Below, in pieces: positions 27,486-33,181 of a stretch of DNA of 33,181 nt. Positions within the stretch are counted from its first letter, which is position 1, and each line of letters starts with the position of its first letter. Location of the stretch: positions 1-33,181 of the forward strand of contig JADFKZ010000011.1 of assembly GCA_022564665.1 (NCBI GenBank). The letters are read 5' to 3'. The stretch comes from Planctomycetota bacterium (lineage in GTDB: Bacteria > Planctomycetota > Phycisphaerae > Phycisphaerales > SM1A02). The position numbers were made by a program, and so were the translations under genes. The notes beneath the pieces were generated by a model. That model was not told where the DNA came from and did not search any database. It saw only the letters and a list, made by a program, of their open reading frames with translations.

Positions 27486-28926
27486 GCCTGAAACGACCAA
27501 AACCGCTCTCTTTATCCTTCTTGCCCTCCTCTTCCTGTTCATTGCCTGGACGGCCCGCCCCGCCGCGCGGGCGATCGGGAAGATCGACGACTCCGGGCAA
27601 CGGTTCTTTAAGGAGTTCGACCCACTGGAGGCGACGAGCCTCCAGATCATCGAGTTCGACGAGGACACGGGGACGCCCCTGGCATTCAAGGTGGCCCAGG
27701 TCAACGGTGTGTGGTCGATTCCATCGCACGAGAGCTACCCCGCCGATGCCCAGGACCAGCTTGCCAAGGCCGCCGCCGCCATCGTCGACCTGATCAAGGG
27801 ACCCAACGTCAGCGACCAGCCCGCGAGTCACGAGCTGTTCGGTGTCATCGATCCCCTAGACGCCGCCGCCGGGGCAACGGGAGTTGGCACCCAGGTCACG
27901 TTCACCAACCAATCGGACACGGTGCTCGCTCAAATCATCATCGGCAACCCGGTCAAGGACAAGCCCGATCTCAGGTATGTCAGAGAGCCGGGGCGGACGC
28001 GGGTCTACACGACGCAGGTCCGCACCGACAATCTCTCGACCAGATTCGAGGACTGGATCGAGCGGGACCTGCTCAAACTCGACCCGTCGAAGATCGTCGA
28101 GGTGATCATCAACGATTATTCGATTGACGAAGTCCGACAACGTCTGATTCAGGGGCAGGTGCTCACGCTGAGCTACAATGGCACCGAAAACCTGTGGGGG
28201 CTCGATGGTCTCGGCGCCGACGAGGAGCTGGTGACGGAGAAGCTCGACGATTTGAAGCGGGCTGTCGATGACCTGAAGATCATTGACGTGCACCGCAAGC
28301 CTGCGGGTCTCAGCGCTGAGCTGCAGGCCCAAGACCAGCTGGTGCTCGACCAGGAGGCGATGGCCTCACTTCAGGGTCGTGGCTTTTACGTCCACAACGC
28401 ACAGTTGATTTCCAACGAGGGAGAGACGCGAGTGGGCACCGAGGACGGTGTGCAGTACGTGCTGCGGTTCGGCGAGATCGCCCTCGGCCTGAGTCGCGTC
28501 GAAGATGAGACCGGGCAGGGCGCGGCATCCTCGGTGGGCGCCAACCGGTACCTTTTTATTACGGCCGAGCTCAATACCGACCTGATCCAGAAGCCCGAGC
28601 TTGCCCAACTCCCGGACATCCCGCTCGAGGAGTCCGACGACGGTGCCGACACCTCCGCCGACACCCAGCCCCAGACGCCGACCCTCGCCGATGCGATGGA
28701 AGATGCCCGTAAGAAGATCGAGGAGGACAACCAGCGCGCGCAGGAGGAATACGAGCGGAAGCTCGCCGGGGCGGGGGAGAAGGTCAAGCAGCTCAACAAG
28801 AGGTTTGCCGACTGGTACTACGTCATCTCCGACGACGTCTATCAGAAGATTCGTCTGCGCCGTGCGGTGGTCGTGAAGCAGAAAGAGCCGGAAGGCGAGT
28901 CGTCTACCGAGAGCGACGAGGGGTGA
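27484..28926 (+). CDS. DUF4340 domain protein of the ABC/GldG locus
   Basis: A 480-residue membrane-anchored protein. One N-terminal helix (about 7-25: TALFILLALLFLFIAWTA), then a large extracytoplasmic region with repeated beta-rich DUF4340 units (e.g. WSIPSHESYPADAQDQL, ELFGVIDPLDAA, LRYVREPGRTRVY, DWIERDLLKLDPSKI), and an acidic, coiled-coil-prone C-terminal part (about 400-470). DUF4340 genes commonly follow GldG-type ABC loci, supporting a role as an accessory subunit of this transporter; the substrate is unknown. An upstream in-frame ATG at 27352 is less likely because it would prefix the hydrophobic anchor with 44 low-complexity residues. Confidence 0.85.
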   Translation: MPETTKTALFILLALLFLFIAWTARPAARAIGKIDDSGQRFFKEFDPLEATSLQIIEFDEDTGTPLAFKVAQVNGVWSIPSHESYPADAQDQLAKAAAAIVDLIKGPNVSDQPASHELFGVIDPLDAAAGATGVGTQVTFTNQSDTVLAQIIIGNPVKDKPDLRYVREPGRTRVYTTQVRTDNLSTRFEDWIERDLLKLDPSKIVEVIINDYSIDEVRQRLIQGQVLTLSYNGTENLWGLDGLGADEELVTEKLDDLKRAVDDLKIIDVHRKPAGLSAELQAQDQLVLDQEAMASLQGRGFYVHNAQLISNEGETRVGTEDGVQYVLRFGEIALGLSRVEDETGQGAASSVGANRYLFITAELNTDLIQKPELAQLPDIPLEESDDGADTSADTQPQTPTLADAMEDARKKIEEDNQRAQEEYERKLAGAGEKVKQLNKRFADWYYVISDDVYQKIRLRRAVVVKQKEPEGESSTESDEG

Positions 28927-28932
28927 TAAGAA

Positions 28933-28991
28933 GCTGTCGGCCGGAGCGGAGATGGGCCCGTTTTCTTGCCGACAGCCGATGGCCGACAGCC
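28933..28991. repeat. inverted and tandem heptamer repeats between convergent genes
   Basis: GCTGTCGGCC (28933-28942) is the inverse of GGCCGACAGC (28981-28990), and tandem TGCCGAC-AGCCGAT-GGCCGAC-AGCC runs 28967-28991. The two can pair, and TTTT at 28961-28964 lies within the loop, so it may serve as a shared transcription end. Sequence shared with 1763-1787 in reverse orientation. Confidence 0.55.
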
Positions 28992-29071
28992 AGCCCAACG
29001 ATCAAACGCGACGGGTATCACCGTTTAGAAGCGGTTTCACAACCTTCTCCTGGCATTGGCCGACGGTTCGG

Positions 29072-30367
29072 TTATGAATCCACTTCTAACCATTTCCCCC
29101 CCACGCACACATCGGTAATCGCCTCCCGACCGCTGCCGAAGATGAAGGCATCCAGAAGCGTCTGCTCGGTAGCGCCAGCGAGGCTCTCAGCCTCAATGTC
29201 GACCACCACCAGGTCCGCGACGTGGCCGGGTTGAATCGCCCCGGCCCTCAGCCCCAGCGCGCGGGCCCCGTTGATTGTCGCCATTTCCCAAAGCTTGCCG
29301 GCGCAGCTGCCTCGGGTGTCCACGCACACGCCGCGACGCTGCCGCATCAGTCGCTGCGTGTACTCCAGCCATCGCATCTCCTCCGTGAAGCTGATGCGAG
29401 CGTTGGAGTCGGTGCCGAGACAGATTGTGCCGCCATTTTCGAGGATACCGCCGATGTCGGGGATTCCGTCACCGAGGTTTGCCTCGGTCAGCGGGCAGAT
29501 ACAGACGTTGGCGCCGGCGGCCAGGAAGGTCTCCATTTCCTCCTTCGCGGTGTGCGTGCAGTGAACGGCGGTGAAGCCGGCATCGAGACTCAGTTCCCCG
29601 CAAATGAGCGCCATGGGACGCTTGCCGTGTCGTGAGAGGCAGGCCTCGATCTCCCCGGGCTGCTCCTCCAGATGCATGTGAAAAATGAGGCCGCGACGGG
29701 TCGCCTCTTCGTGGAGGGCTTGAAGCTCCTTGATCGCGACGGCCCTGATTGAGTGAGCGGCAACTCCCAGGGACTGGATCGTGGGGTCGACGATCGATTT
29801 CAGATGCGCAAGCTGCTTCCAGTACTCATCAAGCGAGTCGCTGCCGAACTGCTTCTGGGGGCCTGACAGCGGCTGCCCCAGGCCGCCGGCTCGATACAGG
29901 ACGCTCAGCAGCACGATCCGGATGCCGCTGTCGGCGGCAGCGCGGAGGACGACCTCGTCGAGCGCGAAGCTCCGGCCTGAGTGGTCGTGGTGCAGGTAGT
30001 GAAATTCCCCCACCGTTGTGATGCCGGCTGAGAGCATCTCCCGGTACGCTCTCGCGGAGACGTCGTAGAGCGTCTGCTCGTCCATCCGTTCGACGAGGTC
30101 GTACATCTGCTCCCGCCATGTCCAGAACGAGCCTCCCCCCGCCCCGAACACCTCGCCGTGGCCCCGAAGAGCCCGCTGAAAGGCGTGGGAGTGGGCGTTG
30201 ATCATCCCAGGCAGCAACGCCCGGCCGGGCAGTTTGCGGGCCGCCGCATCCAGGTTGCCGCCGACGGCGACGATCCTCCCCTGCGGCTCGATGGCGATCT
30301 GCACGCCGCGCCGGAAGCCCTCCTCAGTCAGGGTCAGGTCGGGCTGGATGACTTGCGTGTTGTTCAC
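29072..30367 (-). CDS. amidohydrolase, formimidoylglutamate deiminase-like
   Basis: A 431-residue TIM-barrel amidohydrolase. Metal site: His59 and His61 in MINAHSHAFQRA, a later His in FHMHLEEQPGE, and Asp in LGTDSNARISFTEEMRWLEYTQRL. The stretches SFWTWREQMYDLVERM, GEFHYLHHDHSG and GVAAHSIRAV are characteristic of HutF, which converts N-formiminoglutamate to N-formylglutamate and ammonia in a histidine-degradation branch. No other hut gene is in the window, so the substrate is not certain; guanine-deaminase-like relatives exist. GTG at 30367 is chosen: it begins 7 bases after the stop of the ArgE-like gene, with AAGGAG just upstream. Confidence 0.82.
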   Translation of the reverse strand: MNNTQVIQPDLTLTEEGFRRGVQIAIEPQGRIVAVGGNLDAAARKLPGRALLPGMINAHSHAFQRALRGHGEVFGAGGGSFWTWREQMYDLVERMDEQTLYDVSARAYREMLSAGITTVGEFHYLHHDHSGRSFALDEVVLRAAADSGIRIVLLSVLYRAGGLGQPLSGPQKQFGSDSLDEYWKQLAHLKSIVDPTIQSLGVAAHSIRAVAIKELQALHEEATRRGLIFHMHLEEQPGEIEACLSRHGKRPMALICGELSLDAGFTAVHCTHTAKEEMETFLAAGANVCICPLTEANLGDGIPDIGGILENGGTICLGTDSNARISFTEEMRWLEYTQRLMRQRRGVCVDTRGSCAGKLWEMATINGARALGLRAGAIQPGHVADLVVVDIEAESLAGATEQTLLDAFIFGSGREAITDVCVGGKWLEVDS

Positions 30368-30374
30368 CGCTCCT

Positions 30375-31535
30375 TCAGTAACAGAACTGCTCCACCATAT
30401 GCTCGAGGACGGCGCGGGCGCGATTGAACTCGTCGATCGGCACGAACTCGTTGGGCTGGTGAGCGACCTGGATAGAGCCGGGTCCAAAGAGGACGCACTC
30501 AAAACCTAGGTTCTGCAGAACCCCCGCGTCGGAGGCAAACGAGACGCCGTAGCTTTGGGTCTGGTTGAGCCGTCGGCAGAGGGTGGTGTGGATCGGCGCT
30601 CGTTCATACAGGAGCAGCGGAGGGCTGTCGTTGATCACCTCGACCGTGATGTTGACGTGTGGATCGCTCTTGAACACGACGTCCTTGATCCACTCGATCA
30701 TGGCTTGGGAGTTCATGTCGGGAAGCAGCCGAAGGCCCAAATCGAACTCACACCGGTCGGGAATGACGTTGATCGCGGTGCCGCCGGTGATCCGCGCCAC
30801 GTTGATCACGGGGTAGGGAACCGTGGGAAAGAAGCGGCCGCTCTCGCACCGCTGTCGTTTCAGCGCGTCGGCAAGCCTCGAGACCGCCTGGATCACCCGC
30901 GCGGCCGTCTCGACGGCGTTGGAGCCCAGGTGCGGTGATCCGCTGTGTGCCGATTTCCCATGAACGGTCACCCGCATCGTGAGGTGACCTTTGTGCATCC
31001 TGACTGCTTGAAGCGATGTGGGCTCCCCAACAACGACGTTCGACGGCAGTGCTTGATCATCGGGCCAGGTCTCGGCAAATCGCTGAGCGCCCAGCGTCCC
31101 CAGTTCTTCGTCATAGGTAAACAGCAACACGAGTGGTCTCGCCAGACGATCGAGTTCTGCCGAGGCGAAGACGTTCATGGCAAGGGCCACCGACCCCTTC
31201 ATGTCGCAAGCACCGCGTGCAACATAGGTTCCGTTTGTCTCGGTGAGGCAAAAGGCATCGCTGTTCCATCCCTGCTCACCGGCTGGCACGACATCGAGGT
31301 GGCCGCACAGCACGAGGCCGCCGCGCTGAGATCGCTCGGCGTCCGTGGAATCGCCATGCCGCTGCCCCGCCGACACGATCACGTTCGCCTTGGTGCCGTC
31401 TGCGCTGGGGTTGCGGGCAATGGTGACCCCGGGACGCTCGAGATACTCGCAGATAAAGTCTGCGATCGGCAGATTGCTGTTGGTGCTGGTGGTGTCGAAG
31501 GCGACCAGCCGGCCGAGCAGTTGGCTGTCGGTCAT
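30375..31535 (-). CDS. M20-family deacylase, acetylornithine deacetylase-like
   Basis: A 386-residue zinc hydrolase matching ArgE in length. Metal/catalytic residues are intact: His79 in CGHLDVVPA, Asp111 in RGACDMKGS, Glu143-Glu144 in TYDEELGTLGA, Glu171 in VVGEPT, and His near 359 in GPGSIQVAHQPNE. ArgE removes acetyl from N-acetylornithine. No other arg gene is near; instead the next gene, 7 bp on, is HutF-like, so the natural substrate could be another N-acyl amino acid. The ATG at 31535 is chosen for family length and because the open frame upstream is not protein-like; no Shine-Dalgarno is visible. Confidence 0.85.
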   Translation of the reverse strand: MTDSQLLGRLVAFDTTSTNSNLPIADFICEYLERPGVTIARNPSADGTKANVIVSAGQRHGDSTDAERSQRGGLVLCGHLDVVPAGEQGWNSDAFCLTETNGTYVARGACDMKGSVALAMNVFASAELDRLARPLVLLFTYDEELGTLGAQRFAETWPDDQALPSNVVVGEPTSLQAVRMHKGHLTMRVTVHGKSAHSGSPHLGSNAVETAARVIQAVSRLADALKRQRCESGRFFPTVPYPVINVARITGGTAINVIPDRCEFDLGLRLLPDMNSQAMIEWIKDVVFKSDPHVNITVEVINDSPPLLLYERAPIHTTLCRRLNQTQSYGVSFASDAGVLQNLGFECVLFGPGSIQVAHQPNEFVPIDEFNRARAVLEHMVEQFCY

Positions 31536-31604
31536 ATTCAAGACGGCCAATCGTAACCGCAGCGATCTGAATGTGCGACACCGCCTCCAGTAGTGGCCGG
31601 GCAC

Positions 31605-31632
31605 TTGAACTGCCGGTGTAAGCGGGTAGCAT
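31605..31632 (+). promoter_or_regulatory. possible promoter of the small secreted ORF / S9 peptidase
   Basis: TTGAAC (31605-31610), 16 bases, TAGCAT (31627-31632). Initiation would fall next to the ATG at 31641, giving a very short leader. Moderate match. Confidence 0.3.
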
Positions 31633-31640
31633 CCACGCCC

Positions 31641-31835
31641 ATGTATAGTGGCCTTCTGCCTGTAGTTGCCGGCGTTCTTTTTCTCTGCTCGGCTGGGCCG
31701 GGGGTTGGCCGACCCCGCCCGATCGATGTCTTGGCCGATCTGGACGGCAGGTGGGTCGGCACGTTTGTGGGCTGCGATGGGCGGTCCCGCAAGCTGGGTG
31801 CGGACGACACCGGGCAAGCGAAGGGAAACGGATGA
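31641..31835 (+). CDS. small ORF with signal-like N-terminus, coupled to the S9 peptidase gene
   Basis: A 64-residue frame: a hydrophobic signal-like start (MYSGLLPVVAGVLFLCSAG), then VLADLDGRWVGTFVGCDG and a polar end. It belongs to no family I recognise. Its TGA (31833-31835) overlaps the ATG of the next gene (31832) in an ATGA arrangement, which argues that it is translated. The abrupt end after a domain-like start also allows a truncated remnant of a longer secreted protein. Confidence 0.4.
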   Translation: MYSGLLPVVAGVLFLCSAGPGVGRPRPIDVLADLDGRWVGTFVGCDGRSRKLGADDTGQAKGNG

Positions 31836-33181
31836 TGACCGCGGTGACAGCGTCCCGCAAGAGTGTTCGCAAATCGTCCGGCAGGCGGCGGATCACGCCC
31901 GAGGACCTGTTGCGGTTGCACTTCGTCTGTGACCCGCAAATTTCGCCCGATGGCGGCACGATTGTGTTTGTCAAGAAACACGTGGGAGACAAGAACGAGT
32001 ATGTGTCGAATCTGTGGCTGGTCGCCGCCTCAGGCGGCGAGCCGCGACAGTTCACAAGCAGCGGCAAGGACAGTGTCCCGCGCTGGTCGCCGGCGGGCGA
32101 TCGGATCGCCTTCGTCAGCGGGCGCCACAAGCCGAAGCCGCAGGTGTATACGATCAGCGCCGGTGGCGGTGAGGCCGTGGCCCTGACCGCGTTCCCGGAG
32201 GGGTGGATCGGATCGTTCAAGTGGTCGCCGGACGGCAAGCTCATTGCCGTCAGCTTCCGCGAGCAAGATCCCGAGTGGACCGATGAGGCGAAGAAGAAGA
32301 GGAAGGACGACGGCAGCAGTGACCCACCGCGCGTGCTCGATGACATCTGGTATCGCCTGGACGGCGACGGCTACTTCAATGCGCAGCGGTACCACCTATA
32401 CCTTGTCGATGTCGCTTCCGGCAATCATCGCAAGGTCTACACCAGGGACGCTCTGGGATTCTTCAGCTTCGATTTCTCGCCGGATTCAAAGCGGCTCGTG
32501 ATCGGCACGAACCGAGATCGCCGCGCCTTGATGAAGGACTGGAACGACGATCTATTGCTCTTGGAGGTTGGCACCGGCAAGCTCAAGGCGATCCCCAACC
32601 TGCCCCGGGGGCCGAAGGATTCCGTGTGCTTTTCCCCACGCGGCGATCTGGTCGCCTACGCCGGACGGGAGGGCGGCGACGACGTCTATGGCACTGAGAA
32701 CCTGGAACTGTGGGTGTGCGATCCGGTCAAGGGCAGGGCCCGGAGCCTGACCGGCGGTGGGGACTACTGCCTCCTGGCCATCGCCCTGAGCGATGTTGCC
32801 GACGTCGTTTTTGGCCCCACCTTTCGGTGGAGTCCCGATGGGGGACGACTCTACGTTCAGCTTGGCTGGCACGGCGAATCGCACATCGCCTCGATTGGTA
32901 CCGGAGGCGACAGGGTCACTTTTCTCACAAGCGGCCCGATCATGCTCCAGATGGGCAACCTTTCCACCGACGGCAAGCGGATGGCGCTTTTGACCTCCCA
33001 CACCGCGGCGCCGGACGAGGTCGCGGTCGGCGAGGTCGCGCCGAGGTCGATCGAGGTCCGCGTTCTTACGAGTTTCAACAAGCCGCTTCTGGGCGAGCGC
33101 GACGTGGCCAAAATCCAGTCGCACTGGGTGAAGGTCGCCGATGGCACCAGGGTCCAACTCTGGGTCATGAGGCCGCCGGCT
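31832..33181 (+). CDS. S9-family peptidase (acylaminoacyl-peptidase-like), N-terminal part
   Basis: Open for 450 codons to the window edge. The visible part is a beta-propeller of WD40/PD40-type blades: DPQISPDGGTIVFVKKHVG, VPRWSPAGDRIAFVSG, FKWSPDGKLIAVSF, FDFSPDSKRLVIGT, FRWSPDGGRLYVQL. This is followed by the linker to the hydrolase (IQSHWVKVADGTRVQLWVMRPPA). S9 enzymes cleave short peptides or remove blocked N-terminal residues; the catalytic Ser-Asp-His domain lies beyond the window. There is no signal peptide (basic start RKSVRKSSGRRR), so it is probably cytoplasmic. ATG at 31832, with AAGGGAAA upstream; a second ATG follows at once. Confidence 0.88.
   Translation, partial: MMTAVTASRKSVRKSSGRRRITPEDLLRLHFVCDPQISPDGGTIVFVKKHVGDKNEYVSNLWLVAASGGEPRQFTSSGKDSVPRWSPAGDRIAFVSGRHKPKPQVYTISAGGGEAVALTAFPEGWIGSFKWSPDGKLIAVSFREQDPEWTDEAKKKRKDDGSSDPPRVLDDIWYRLDGDGYFNAQRYHLYLVDVASGNHRKVYTRDALGFFSFDFSPDSKRLVIGTNRDRRALMKDWNDDLLLLEVGTGKLKAIPNLPRGPKDSVCFSPRGDLVAYAGREGGDDVYGTENLELWVCDPVKGRARSLTGGGDYCLLAIALSDVADVVFGPTFRWSPDGGRLYVQLGWHGESHIASIGTGGDRVTFLTSGPIMLQMGNLSTDGKRMALLTSHTAAPDEVAVGEVAPRSIEVRVLTSFNKPLLGERDVAKIQSHWVKVADGTRVQLWVMRPPA

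Overview
The window is GC-rich, gene-dense bacterial chromosome. It most resembles a member of the Planctomycetota, possibly Phycisphaerae-like. The pointers are an ECF sigma factor of the small type amplified in planctomycetes, a type III glutamine synthetase, and a GldA / GldF-GldG-fusion / DUF4340 ABC locus. This assignment is inference from gene content and sequence style; no rRNA or tRNA gene is present to anchor it.

Left part (1-8302): an apparent peptide-export locus. The window opens inside a TolC-type outer-membrane protein gene, followed by a convergent ECF sigma factor. A 97-codon gene (1379-1672) then encodes a small soluble protein made of three tandem repeats, each starting with an AGG/AAG motif and carrying an ET(E/N)RP motif; it has its own ribosome site and terminator. 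Facing it is a three-gene operon on the minus strand: an HlyD-type adaptor (7031-8302), a C39-peptidase ABC transporter (4814-7012) and a second large ABC transporter without the peptidase (1881-4793). That trio matches the NHLM/NHLP bacteriocin (RiPP) exporters. With the TolC-like protein it could form a trans-envelope peptide secretion route, and the repeat protein is the best candidate cargo.

Middle part (8400-20600): mostly housekeeping. A 212-bp element with 20-bp terminal inverted repeats lies just before an orphan trpA. Then come glutamine synthetase III (glnN), trigger factor (tig), a small SHOCT-like membrane protein where clpP would often be found, clpX, rpmB (apparently leaderless), dnaG and rpoD, and a cupin protein.

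Right part (20600-33181): a Tat-exported multicopper oxidase followed by a broken SCO1-type copper chaperone gene; an FHA-domain protein on the minus strand; a three-gene ABC-2/GldG locus; a minus-strand pair of a HutF-like deiminase coupled to an ArgE-like deacylase; and a divergent pair of a tiny secreted ORF overlapping the start of an S9-family peptidase that runs off the window.

The spacers are marked by two families of short dispersed repeats: degenerate heptamers (AGCCGAT/AGCTGAC-like) at five loci, and a 24-27-nt element rich in CCGCGG at three loci. One copy of the latter supplies the last codons of rpoD.
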